Shown: in pieces, positions 44,511 through 53,059 of the stretch
Position numbering within the stretch: position 1 is the first letter of the stretch
How the letters are laid out: every line of letters begins with the position of its first letter
Assembly (NCBI GenBank): GCA_023426545.1
Contig: JAFAAN010000009.1
Location: forward strand, 1 to 64,000
Length of the DNA stretch: 64,000 bases
Direction: 5' to 3'
From: Pseudomonadota bacterium
GTDB taxonomy: Bacteria; Myxococcota; Myxococcia; Myxococcales; Myxococcaceae
Notes under the pieces: model-generated
Seen by the model: only the letters and a program-made list of their open reading frames with translations
What the model was told of the DNA's origin: nothing
Databases searched by the model: none
Program-made: the position numbers and the translations under genes

Positions 44511-45590
44511 ATGCACATCATCCTGCTGCACAACCGCGACCACGACCTCCTCGAGGACGACCCTGGGCGGGAGGCCCGGGAGGATGTGGTCCGCGTCGTC
44601 GCCACGCTGGCCGACGCCCTCAACCGGGGCGACACCCTGGCCGAGCCGCTCGCCATCGAAGGGGACCGGCTCGACTTCGTGGAGACCCTGCGGCGGCGCC
44701 AGCCCGACCTGGTCATCAACCTCTGCGAGTCCCTGGCCGCCGACAGCCGCGGAGAGATGGCGGTCCCCTGCCTGCTGGACGCGCTGGGCCTGACCTATAC
44801 GGGCTCCTCCGCGCTGTCCCTGGGGCTGGCGCTGCACAAGCCGAAGGCGAAGGAGGTCCTCACCGCGCGCGGCGTGCCCACCCCGCCCTTCCGCGTGGTG
44901 GAGCGGCTGGAGGATGCGCTGGCGGTGGACCTGCCCTGGCCCCTCATCGTCAAGCCCGCACGCGAGGACGCCAGCATGGGCGTGACGTCGGAGTCCGTCG
45001 TGCACGAGCGCGCCGCGCTGGTGCGTGCCTGTGACGCGGTGCTCCGCGAGTTCCATCAGCCCGCCCTGGTGGAGCGGTTCATCCCCGGGCGGGAAATCTA
45101 TGTGCCGCTGCTCGGGAACCAGCCGCGACAGGCGCTGCCCCTGACGGAGATTGTCTTCGGCCGTACCTTCGAGGACCGGCCCAACATCGTCTCCTACAAT
45201 GCGAAGTGGGAGGCGTCGTCGCCGGAGTACCGGGACACCACCAGCGGCCCGTGCCGGGCGGACGCGGCGCTGGAGTCCCGCTGCGTGCAGGTGGCGCTGG
45301 AAGCCTTTGCAGCGCTGGATTGCCAGGACTATGGACGCGTGGACCTCCGGGTGTCTCCGGAGGGCGTGCCCTACGTCATCGACATCAACCCCAACTGTGA
45401 CCTCCATCCGGACGCGGGCTTCGCCAAGGCCGCCCTGGCCGCCGGCATGGACTACCCGGCCCTGGCGTCCCGGCTCGTGGAGGTCGCCCTCGAAAGAGCA
45501 CATGGACATCCGCCCCATCGAAGAAAAGGACCGGGAGCCAATCGCCGCGCTGATTCGAAGGATCGAAACCTTCTCGCCGCAGGAGGTTGA
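44511..45590 (+). CDS. ATP-grasp ligase (D-alanine-D-alanine ligase-like)
   Basis: A 359-residue ATP-grasp protein. It begins MHIILLHNRDHDLLEDD, and has DLVINLCESLA, TYTGSSALSLGLALHKPKAKE, KPAREDASMGVTSESVV, FIPGREIYVPLLGN and the metal-binding end DYGRVDLRVS, VIDINPN. Layout matches Ddl-like enzymes, but there is no clear Ddl serine/tyrosine loop, so its amino-acid substrates may differ. Starts at 44472 or 44487 are possible; the chosen ATG fits the beginning of the fold. Conserved sequence ends near residue 325, yet the frame continues and overlaps the GNAT gene by 89 bp. Confidence 0.8.
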   Translation: MHIILLHNRDHDLLEDDPGREAREDVVRVVATLADALNRGDTLAEPLAIEGDRLDFVETLRRRQPDLVINLCESLAADSRGEMAVPCLLDALGLTYTGSSALSLGLALHKPKAKEVLTARGVPTPPFRVVERLEDALAVDLPWPLIVKPAREDASMGVTSESVVHERAALVRACDAVLREFHQPALVERFIPGREIYVPLLGNQPRQALPLTEIVFGRTFEDRPNIVSYNAKWEASSPEYRDTTSGPCRADAALESRCVQVALEAFAALDCQDYGRVDLRVSPEGVPYVIDINPNCDLHPDAGFAKAALAAGMDYPALASRLVEVALERAHGHPPHRRKGPGANRRADSKDRNLLAAGG

Positions 45591-45969
45591 GGTCGCCATC
45601 GAGTTGGCGAACACCACGCTCCAGCAGGGCAACACCGACTACGCCATCCTCGTCGCGGACCGGGACGGCCAGCTCGTGGGCTACATCTGCTACGGCCCCA
45701 CGCCGATGACGGAAGACACCTACGACCTGTACTGGATTGCGTCCGCACCGGAAGTTCGCGGCCAGGGCGTAGGCGCCGCGCTGGTGTCCGCCATGGAGGG
45801 CGACCTGCGCCGCCGCAACGGGCGCCTCATCCGCGTGGAGACGAGCGCCACGGAGGCGTACGGCCCCACGCGCGGCTTCTATGCCTCCATGAAGTACGGC
45901 GAGGAGGCCCGCATCCGCGACTTCTACAAGGTGGGGGACGACCTCATCATCCTCACCAAGCGGCTGTAG
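45502..45969 (+). CDS. GNAT-family N-acetyltransferase
   Basis: A 155-residue GNAT enzyme starting MDIRPIEEKDREPIAAL, with the acetyl-CoA loop VRGQGVGAALVSAME and strand motifs LVGYICYGP and RLIRVETSATEAYG. The acceptor is unknown. Its first 89 bases overlap the ATP-grasp gene in another frame. That suggests the pair are translationally linked, and it may modify the product of the ligase. The ribosome site AAAGAG is weak. Confidence 0.85.
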   Translation: MDIRPIEEKDREPIAALIRRIETFSPQEVEVAIELANTTLQQGNTDYAILVADRDGQLVGYICYGPTPMTEDTYDLYWIASAPEVRGQGVGAALVSAMEGDLRRRNGRLIRVETSATEAYGPTRGFYASMKYGEEARIRDFYKVGDDLIILTKRL

Positions 45970-46033
45970 TCCCCGCCCCCGCGGCGACGGGCGGGTGAAG
46001 ACAACGGCCCCTTCCCTCGTTAGAAGGGGCACG

Positions 46034-47533
46034 ATGACTCGCACGCACCGACCGACCTCCCTCGTCCTCGTGTCCCTGTGCGCCCTGCTGGCGGGCGCGC
46101 CGTCCGCGCTCGCGAAGGCGCCCACCGCGGCGGCCAGAGCCGCCCCGGCCCAGGCCCCCGTCTCGGACGTGGTGAAGGCCGCCCGGCCCAAGGGTGGCGA
46201 GTACTTCGGCCTCTACCTCATGGACAAGAAGGTCGGCTGGCTGTTCACCCACCTGGAGGTTCTGCCGGGCACGCCGGCCCGCGTGAAGGCGACCAACCAG
46301 CTCGTCTTCAAGGCCATGGTCGGCTCGCGCATCTCCGAGCGCATGCACCACGAGGAGCGCATCTACGAGGCGAAGCCGGGCGGGCGCCTGCTGTCCTTCG
46401 TGGTGAAGCAGACGGGGGACGGCGGCACGCAGACGCTGGAGGGCACGGCGACGCCAGACGGCGTCCAGGTGGTGCGCAAGCGCCCGGGCCGCGCCGACGA
46501 GGCGCTCCCGAAGCTGCCCCCCGCGAAGGAGTTCGTGGAGGACGCCGACCCGCCGCGCGTCGCGCTGCTGCGCAAGGCGAAGGTGTCGGGCTTCTCGCTC
46601 GACGGGATGGACCTGGAGACGTACGGCCTCGCCACCACCGTGGAGCCCGAGGAGCAGCGGGTCATCAACGGCGTGAAGGTGAAGCTGGGCAAGGCCATCA
46701 CCATGTCGGAGAAGGAGAAGGTCCCCGTCGTCTCCTACGTCACCCAGCGCGGGGAGATGGTGCTGGTGGACTACGGCACGACGATGCAGGCCCGGAAGGA
46801 GACGGAGGCCATCGCGAAGCGGCTGGACCTGGTGGAGGTCTTCGGCCTCACGCGCGTGGTGCTGCCCAAGCCGCTGCCTGACGCCGCCCGCACCGTGCCC
46901 GGCAGCGTCAAGCTGGTGGTGCAGGGCCTGCCGGAGAAGTTCCGGGAGCAGACCTACCGTCAGCACTACAAGACGCGGCCGGACGGCAGCGTGGAAGTCA
47001 CCCTGTCCGCCGCCGCGCCCACCACGCTCAAGCCCCTGCCGCTGAAGGACCCGGAAGGGGGGGAGAACCTCAAGTCCACCCTCTTCGTGGAGAGCGACGC
47101 GCCGGCCATCCGCGAGCTGGCGAAGAAGATTGCCGGCAACGAGAAGGACGCGTACCGCATCGCCCAGAAGGTGAACGCCTGGGTGTACTCCAACCTGGAG
47201 AAGGACTATGGCGCCAGCGCGGACCGGGCCACGGACGTGCTGAGCCAGAAGAAGGGCGACTGCACGGAGCACTCGCTGCTGTCGGTGGCGCTGCTGCGCG
47301 CGGCCGGCGTGCCCGCCCGGCGCGTGGACGGCGTCATCTACATGGTGAACCAGGACGGCGTGCCCGCCCTCTACTGGCACGAGTGGGTGGAGGCCTACGT
47401 GGGCGAGTGGACGCAGCTGGACCCCACCTTCAACCAGGTGGTGGCGGACGCCACGCACTTCGCCTTCGGCAAGGAAGGCAACGCCGAAATCACGCCGCTC
47501 ATCGGCGCGCTGAAGGTGATGTCCGTCGAGTGA
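46034..47533 (+). CDS. Exported transglutaminase-like protein
   Basis: A 499-residue protein with a signal peptide (about 1-28, ending in SALA-K) and a C-terminal transglutaminase-like domain (about 350-490). The cysteine-protease-type triad is C410 in KGDCTEHSLL, H449 in YWHEWVEAY and D463 in QLDPTFN. Family members act as transglutaminases or, more often in bacteria, as proteases or amidases. The 28-350 region is beta-rich and not recognised. AAGGGG five bases before ATG 46034 fixes the start. It converges with the YyaL-like gene. Confidence 0.88.
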   Translation: MTRTHRPTSLVLVSLCALLAGAPSALAKAPTAAARAAPAQAPVSDVVKAARPKGGEYFGLYLMDKKVGWLFTHLEVLPGTPARVKATNQLVFKAMVGSRISERMHHEERIYEAKPGGRLLSFVVKQTGDGGTQTLEGTATPDGVQVVRKRPGRADEALPKLPPAKEFVEDADPPRVALLRKAKVSGFSLDGMDLETYGLATTVEPEEQRVINGVKVKLGKAITMSEKEKVPVVSYVTQRGEMVLVDYGTTMQARKETEAIAKRLDLVEVFGLTRVVLPKPLPDAARTVPGSVKLVVQGLPEKFREQTYRQHYKTRPDGSVEVTLSAAAPTTLKPLPLKDPEGGENLKSTLFVESDAPAIRELAKKIAGNEKDAYRIAQKVNAWVYSNLEKDYGASADRATDVLSQKKGDCTEHSLLSVALLRAAGVPARRVDGVIYMVNQDGVPALYWHEWVEAYVGEWTQLDPTFNQVVADATHFAFGKEGNAEITPLIGALKVMSVE

Positions 47534-47554
47534 GCCGGGCCGCGCCGGCCCCGC

Positions 47555-49645
47555 TCAGGGGCCGGTGAGCGCCGCCAGCCGCCGCGCCAGCACGTCCGGC
47601 TCGGTGACGGGCAGCTCGCAGACGAAGCCCCGGCACAGGTAGGCCGCGCCACGTCCCTTCACCGGCTCGCGGCCCTCGAAGAGGTCCTTCAGCAGCGGAG
47701 GCACCGGCTGCCCCGCGGCCTTCCAGCCCACGGAGACGGTGGGCGTGAAGGCATGGTCCAGGGCGGCCCGCAGCGGCACCACCTCTTCGCGCGAGCCCGC
47801 GAGGGTGACAGCCGCCGCGCCCTCCAGCAGCGCGTCCGCTGCCAGCCCCAGGTAGCCGTAGCCCATGGCGTTGCGCACCAGCGCGTCGCGCATGCGCGAC
47901 ACGTAGCGCTCCGGCAGCTCCAGGTGCCGCTTGTCACCGGTGAGCGCCGCCAGCTCCACCTGCGCCTCCGTCAGCGTGGAGGCCCCGGACGGGAACGCGT
48001 TGTCGAAGAGGCCATACGTCGCCACCACGAGGTCCTTCTGCCCCCGGGGCGCGGTGAGGTACGCCGCCTTCTCCGCGTCCCAGAAGAGCGCCACCGCGCG
48101 GCGCACCAGCGCGTCCGCCGCCTCCAGGTACTTCGCGTCGAAGGTGGCCTGGTAGAGCGCGGTGAGGCCCGAGGCCAGGTCGCCGTAGTCCTCCAGGAAG
48201 CCGTCGATGCGCGCCTGCCCCTCCTGGTATGAGCGCGCCAGCCGCGTCCCGTCCCACGCCTTCTCCAGCACGAAGTCCGCGGCGGACGCGGCCCACCGGG
48301 CCCACTCCGGCCGGTCGAAGACACGCGCGGCGAGCGCGAGCCCGCGAATCATCAACCCGTTCCACCCCGACAGCAGCTTGTCGTCCCGGCCCGGCTTCAC
48401 CCGCCGCTCTCGCACGTCGAACAACGTCCGCCGGGCGGCGGCCAGCTCGCGCGCCACCTCGTCCTCCGGCAGCCCGCGCTCCTTCGCCAGCGCCGCCACC
48501 GGGACGACGACCTCCAGCACGGTGGCGCCGTGCTCGAAGTTGCCGCCGGGCTTGATGCCGAAGTGACGCAGCACCAGCTCCGCCTGTGACTCCGGCAGCG
48601 CCGCGCGGACCTCCTCCGGCGTCCAGACGAAGAACTTCCCCTCCTCGCCCTCGCTGTCCGCGTCCTGCGCCGCGTAGAAGCCGCCGCCCGCGTCGGTCAT
48701 CTCGCGGCGCACGTACTCCGCCGTCTCCTCCACCACCTTGCGCCACAGCGGCCGGGGCTCCACCTGCTGCGCCTGCGCGTAGAGGTGCAGGAGCTGCGCG
48801 TTGTCGTAGAGCATCTTCTCGAAGTGGGGCACCCGCCAGCGCTCGTCCACCGAGTACCGGTGGAAGCCGCCGCCCAGTTGGTCGTAGATGCCGCCCTGGG
48901 CCATGCGCTCCAGCGTGAGGAACACCGCGTCCTTCAACGGCGCGCCGCCGCCGCGCCGCCACGCCCGCAGCATCAGCGCGAGGTTCATCGGGTTGGGGAA
49001 CTTCGGCGCGCCGCCAAAGCCACCGTGGACCCTGTCCACCTGCTTCGCCATGTGCTGCCCCATGGCCACCACGTCCGCCACCGTCAGCACCGAGGGCGCG
49101 GCCTCCAGGCCGTAGGTGGCCAGCTCACCGAGCCCCTCCTCGAACTGCGCCGCCTGCCGCTGCACCTCGTCCTGCTTGTTCGCCCACGCGTCCCGCAGCG
49201 CCATGAGCAGCCGGGGGAAGCCCGGGCGTCCGTAGCGGTCCTCCGGCGGGAAGTAGGTGCCGCCGTAGAAGGGCTTCAGGTCGGGCGTGAGGAACACCGT
49301 GAGGGGCCAGCCGCCGCCCTGCCCCATGAGCTGCACCACGCCTTGATAGAGCTGGTCCAGGTCCGGCCGCTCCTCGCGGTCCACCTTGATGTTGATGAAG
49401 CCCTCGTTCATCAGCCGGGCCGTGTCGGGCGACTCGAACGACTCGTGCGCCATGACGTGGCACCAGTGGCAGGCGGAGTAGCCCACGGACAGGAGGATGG
49501 GCTTGCCCTCCGCCTTCGCTCGCGCGAGCGCCTCCTCGCCCCAGGGGAACCAGTCCACGGGGTTGTGCGCGTGTTGGCGCAAGTACGGCGACGGCTCCCG
49601 GGCCAGGCGGTTGGAAGTGTCGGCTGACGGAGGAAGCGCGGCCAT
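47555..49645 (-). CDS. Thioredoxin-domain protein of the YyaL/SSP411 family
   Basis: A 696-residue cytoplasmic protein. The N-terminal thioredoxin-like domain begins NRLAREPSPYLRQHAHNPVDW and has C59-H-W-C62 in SACHWCHVM; the rest is an (alpha/alpha)6 barrel like N-acylglucosamine epimerase, with GGFGGAPKFPNP, GGGFHRYSVDERWRVPHFEKM and GFYAAQDADSEGEEG. The family is conserved from bacteria to mammals, but its reaction is not established. Start ATG 49645 after a longer open frame. It is divergent from the glycosyltransferase gene. Confidence 0.93.
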   Translation of the reverse strand: MAALPPSADTSNRLAREPSPYLRQHAHNPVDWFPWGEEALARAKAEGKPILLSVGYSACHWCHVMAHESFESPDTARLMNEGFINIKVDREERPDLDQLYQGVVQLMGQGGGWPLTVFLTPDLKPFYGGTYFPPEDRYGRPGFPRLLMALRDAWANKQDEVQRQAAQFEEGLGELATYGLEAAPSVLTVADVVAMGQHMAKQVDRVHGGFGGAPKFPNPMNLALMLRAWRRGGGAPLKDAVFLTLERMAQGGIYDQLGGGFHRYSVDERWRVPHFEKMLYDNAQLLHLYAQAQQVEPRPLWRKVVEETAEYVRREMTDAGGGFYAAQDADSEGEEGKFFVWTPEEVRAALPESQAELVLRHFGIKPGGNFEHGATVLEVVVPVAALAKERGLPEDEVARELAAARRTLFDVRERRVKPGRDDKLLSGWNGLMIRGLALAARVFDRPEWARWAASAADFVLEKAWDGTRLARSYQEGQARIDGFLEDYGDLASGLTALYQATFDAKYLEAADALVRRAVALFWDAEKAAYLTAPRGQKDLVVATYGLFDNAFPSGASTLTEAQVELAALTGDKRHLELPERYVSRMRDALVRNAMGYGYLGLAADALLEGAAAVTLAGSREEVVPLRAALDHAFTPTVSVGWKAAGQPVPPLLKDLFEGREPVKGRGAAYLCRGFVCELPVTEPDVLARRLAALTGP

Positions 49646-49760
49646 CGGGACTCCGGGGAAAGGGCCTGCTGTCGAGATACGAACCCGCACGGGGGTGGGC
49701 AAGCCGAAAGCGCCGGCGGGACAATGGTGAACAGAGGGCCGGCGCGCCTAGCTCCGCGCC

Positions 49761-51143
49761 ATGTCTCCGCTGCCCCGCCCTCCCGCCCATGGGGCCATGC
49801 CCGGCCTGGGCCTGAAGCCTTGCGCCGTCGTGCTCTGCATGGCCCTGGGCGCGCGCCTCGTGTTGGTGCTTGGGACGGACGTCTACTTCGACACCGCTTA
49901 CTACTGGCAATGGGCGCAGCGGCTCGACTGGAGCTACTTCGACCATCCGCCGCTGGTGGCGTGGCACATCGCCCTGCTGGGCATCGAGGGCACCGCGCTG
50001 CTGTGCGGCGTGGGGACGGTGGCCGCGGTGTGGGGGCTCGCGCGGGACGTCCATGGCCACGCCGGTGCCGGCTGGCGCGCGGCGGCGCTCTGGAGCACCG
50101 TCCCCGTGAGCGCGGTGGCGGGCGTGTGGCCCACGCCGGACTCGCCCCTCCTGCTGTTCTGGACGCTGGCCCTGTGGGCCCTGTGGCGCGAGCGGTGGGG
50201 GTGGGCGGGGCTGGCGGGCGGCTGCGCGCTGCTCTCGAAGTACCCCGCCGTGCTGCTGGCCGTGGCGTTCCTCCTCACCTCGCTGCGGGCGCGCCGCATG
50301 CCCTGGGGCGCGTGGCGCACGGCGGCCCTGGCGGGAGCGTTCTTCGCGCCGGTGGTGCTCTGGAACGCGGGGCACGACTGGGCGGGCTTCGCCTTCCAGC
50401 TCGGCCACGGGCTCGGACACGACTGGCGCGGCGGCTGGCGCACCTTCGGAGCCTTCCTCGCGGGCCAGCTCGCCATGGGAGGCCCCGTGCTCCTTCCCCT
50501 GGCGCTGGTGTACGGCCTCCGCGGCCCGCGCGCGCAGCTCCTGCTCCGCATGGCGGTGCTGGTGCCCCTCTTCTTCTTCGGCTTCGCATCGCTGCGCTCG
50601 CGCGGCGAGGCCAACTGGCCGGCCGTCGCCTACGTCGCAGCCTGCGTGGGCGTGGCGGGCATGCGCCCCATCTGGCAGCGCGCAGCGGTCTTCACGGGAT
50701 TGGCCGTGGTGTTGCTCGTCGGCACGCACCTGCTCTTCCCGGTGCTCCACTTCCCGCGAGACACCACGCTCGCGCGGACGCACGGCTGGGGCGTGCTGCG
50801 CGAGCTGGCCGCGCCGGAGCGGCTGTTCCCCGGCACGACGCCGGAGAGCGTGGCCACCGTGTACGCCCCGAGCTATCAGCTGGCCTCGCAGGTGGCGTAC
50901 CACGCGCGGCGGCGCACGCGGACGGGGGCGCCCGCGCGCTTCAGCCAGTATGACCTCTGGGGCGACGCGGACGTGATGCCGGGCCAGGACGCGCTGTGGG
51001 TGAGTGAGGGCGGCCCACCGCCCCCCGAGGACCTGCGCTCCCGCTTCACCGCGATGGAGGGCCCGGTGGCACTGCACGGAGACTTCCGCGGGCGGCGGCT
51101 GCACACCTTCCAGGTCTGGCGGCTGCGCGCGCGGAGGCCATGA
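49761..51143 (+). CDS. GT39/ArnT-like membrane glycosyltransferase
   Basis: A 460-residue polytopic protein of the dolichyl/undecaprenyl-phosphate mannosyltransferase (GT39/ArnT-like) superfamily. It shows a first loop with DVYFDTAYYWQWAQ, which carries the usual acidic residue, then WSYFDHPPLVAW and SKYPAVLLAVAFLL. About 9-10 membrane helices precede a soluble C-terminal part (about 330-460). Such enzymes move a sugar from a lipid carrier to lipid A, protein or polysaccharide on the periplasmic side. The acceptor cannot be read from sequence. There is no sugar-nucleotide gene nearby. ATG 49761; GTG alternatives exist. Confidence 0.88.
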   Translation: MSPLPRPPAHGAMPGLGLKPCAVVLCMALGARLVLVLGTDVYFDTAYYWQWAQRLDWSYFDHPPLVAWHIALLGIEGTALLCGVGTVAAVWGLARDVHGHAGAGWRAAALWSTVPVSAVAGVWPTPDSPLLLFWTLALWALWRERWGWAGLAGGCALLSKYPAVLLAVAFLLTSLRARRMPWGAWRTAALAGAFFAPVVLWNAGHDWAGFAFQLGHGLGHDWRGGWRTFGAFLAGQLAMGGPVLLPLALVYGLRGPRAQLLLRMAVLVPLFFFGFASLRSRGEANWPAVAYVAACVGVAGMRPIWQRAAVFTGLAVVLLVGTHLLFPVLHFPRDTTLARTHGWGVLRELAAPERLFPGTTPESVATVYAPSYQLASQVAYHARRRTRTGAPARFSQYDLWGDADVMPGQDALWVSEGGPPPPEDLRSRFTAMEGPVALHGDFRGRRLHTFQVWRLRARRP

Positions 51144-51285
51144 AGGACCGAGCCCGGCACCTCCCTCCAGGGGCTGGCGGTCAGCTCACACGGGCCGTCC
51201 CTTCTCGGCCCCCGGCTTTGACGGTGCGGCGGGTGAGTCATAGGGTGACACCCCGAAGGCCGTCACACGGAAGGAGGCACTGAGC

Positions 51286-52329
51286 GTGACGCACGCCGAC
51301 GAGGGCAGCCCGAACCGCTCCCGGCGACTCGTGGTGGAGGCGCTCGGGTGCGCCTTGCTCGTCGTTGCGGTGGAGGGCGCGTACCACGTCGCCCAGCAGC
51401 TGGGCGTGAGCGCCACCGATGGCAGGCTCTTCATCTCCCTGGCCGTGGGCGCGATGCTGGCCTGCCTCGCCCTGGTCCTCCAGCCGCTCGTGGGCGCGCA
51501 CCTCAACCCCGCGCTCACCTTCGCGGATGCGCTCGAAGATGGGACGCGCTGGCGGGACGTCCCCCTCGTGGTGCTGGCCCAGCTGGGAGGCGCCGTCGCG
51601 GGCAGGCTCGCGGCGCACCTCATGTGCCATGAGCCCGTGCTCGTCGCCACCCGCGCGCCCTCCGCCAGCGTGGCGCGCTTCCTCACGGAGCTGGTCGCCA
51701 CCTTCGGGCTGCTCGTCATGGTACGCGCCTGCGTGCGCACCCGCCCCGCCGTGCTCCCCGGCGTGGTCGCGGGCTATGTGGCCGCCACCGTCTGGTTCAC
51801 GGACTCACGCTCGCTGGCGAACCCCGCGCTCGTCCTCGCGCGGGCGGTCAGCACCCGGCCCAGCGCCATCCACCCCATGGACGTGGAGTCCTTCGTCGCC
51901 GCGCAGCTCCTGGGCGCCGCGCTCGCGGTGCTGCTGTTCCGCTGGCTGCAGCGCGTGCCGGAGCTGAAGCCAGCGCGCACCTGGTCCGTGGTCTTCGAGT
52001 GCTCGCGGCCGGAGGTCGCCCAGCAAGCGGTGAGCCTCTTCAACCACCTGGCCTCGCCCGGGCGCGCCCGGGCCATGACGGCGCTGCCCGCGGTGGAGTC
52101 CTCGGACCTGCCGCCGCTCGTCATCCGGCTCGTCCTCGAAGGCGAGTCCCCCGCCCCGCCCGAGCTCGGAGGCGCGGCATGGCCCCTGTCTGTCTCCGCG
52201 AGCACGGAGGAGCCTCGGCTCCGGGCCGCGCTCCGGGCGCCCATCCAGCAGCTCCTCCGGGAGCGACGCTGGCTGCGCCTCTACGCCGTCGGGGACACGG
52301 TCCACGAGGGCCCCAGGCCGCCAGGCTGA
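51286..52329 (+). CDS. Aquaporin (MIP) fused to a degenerate arsenate-reductase-like domain
   Basis: A 347-residue protein. Residues about 15-225 are a six-helix aquaglyceroporin-type channel with two NPA boxes, N74-P-A and N179-P-A followed by LVLARA, the pattern of bacterial aquaporins linked to arsenic genes. Residues about 230-340 look like a low-molecular-weight phosphatase/ArsC domain: VVFECSRPEVAQQAVSLFNHLASP aligns with the usual V-x-F-V-C then FNHLA pattern, but the C-x5-R catalytic loop is lost (C239 without Arg six residues on). Channel-reductase fusions for arsenic export are known in other bacteria; here the reductase part looks inactive. GAAGGAGG upstream of GTG 51286 supports the start. 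Confidence 0.8.
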   Translation: MTHADEGSPNRSRRLVVEALGCALLVVAVEGAYHVAQQLGVSATDGRLFISLAVGAMLACLALVLQPLVGAHLNPALTFADALEDGTRWRDVPLVVLAQLGGAVAGRLAAHLMCHEPVLVATRAPSASVARFLTELVATFGLLVMVRACVRTRPAVLPGVVAGYVAATVWFTDSRSLANPALVLARAVSTRPSAIHPMDVESFVAAQLLGAALAVLLFRWLQRVPELKPARTWSVVFECSRPEVAQQAVSLFNHLASPGRARAMTALPAVESSDLPPLVIRLVLEGESPAPPELGGAAWPLSVSASTEEPRLRAALRAPIQQLLRERRWLRLYAVGDTVHEGPRPPG

Positions 52330-52348
52330 AGCCAAGGCGCGGGCCCGC

Positions 52349-53059
52349 TCACGCCACGCGCCGCCCTCGCGCCCGGAAGAGGTCGTCATACAGCCCCAGG
52401 AGGAGGTGGCCGCCCAGCGCGAGCGCCTCCTCGATGCCCCGCGCCGCCACGGCGCCCGCGCCATGGGGCGCGTCGAGCTGCTGATAGAAGCCCTCGGCGT
52501 GCAGCTCGTCGAGGCCCGCGTGCGTGGGGTAGTGCACCACCTGCGCCGCATCCAGCCAGCCGCGCGCGACGATGCCCTGCCCCAGCGCCAGGGAGATGCC
52601 GCTGAACAGGTCCTCGAGGATGCCGAACACGGCCAGCCCGGTGAGCGTGTCCTCGAAGGCGGCGATGCCCATCAGCGCGGCGTTGAGGGCCCGCACCTCC
52701 GGCCACACGACCACCCGCTCCATCTGGGCAGCGGAGACGCCCAGTCGCTCCAGGAGCAGCCGCAAGGTGCTCTCGTGGCCATGAGCCAGCGTGCCGCGCC
52801 CGTGCTCGTCGAAGACGTTCTCCACCAGGGGCAGCCGCTGCGCGGCATCCGGCAGGCGGCTGGCGAGCACCGCCATGGGGCGCGGGAAGTACGCAACGGC
52901 GGCGAGGAACTGGCGCTGCGTCTCGACGAAGTCCTCGCGCGAGAAGGAGCCCTCTCGCAGCGCTCGGAAGTAGGACGTGTCCAGCATGTTCCACTCCGCC
53001 TTGAGCCCGGCGATGTGCTGGCGAAGCCTCAGATTTCGGACGAGGGAAGGTGAACCCAT
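52349..53059 (-). CDS. Heme-oxygenase-like diiron oxidase (HDO; TenA/CADD/UndA fold)
   Basis: A 236-residue all-helical protein of the iron-containing redox enzyme family. Candidate metal ligands fit the CADD/UndA pattern: E85 in FDEHG, H93 or H95 in AHGHE, E149 in GILEDLF, then H180, D184 and H187 in THAGLDELHAEG, with the H-x3-D-x2-H spacing of known diiron oxidases. Such enzymes oxidise or cleave C-C, C-N or N-H bonds of amino-acid or fatty-acid substrates. The start at 53059 overlaps the GNAT gene by 31 bp. It is the last gene of the DUF3419-GNAT-HDO operon. Heme binding or the TenA role in thiamin salvage is less likely. Confidence 0.82.
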   Translation of the reverse strand: MGSPSLVRNLRLRQHIAGLKAEWNMLDTSYFRALREGSFSREDFVETQRQFLAAVAYFPRPMAVLASRLPDAAQRLPLVENVFDEHGRGTLAHGHESTLRLLLERLGVSAAQMERVVVWPEVRALNAALMGIAAFEDTLTGLAVFGILEDLFSGISLALGQGIVARGWLDAAQVVHYPTHAGLDELHAEGFYQQLDAPHGAGAVAARGIEEALALGGHLLLGLYDDLFRARGRRVA

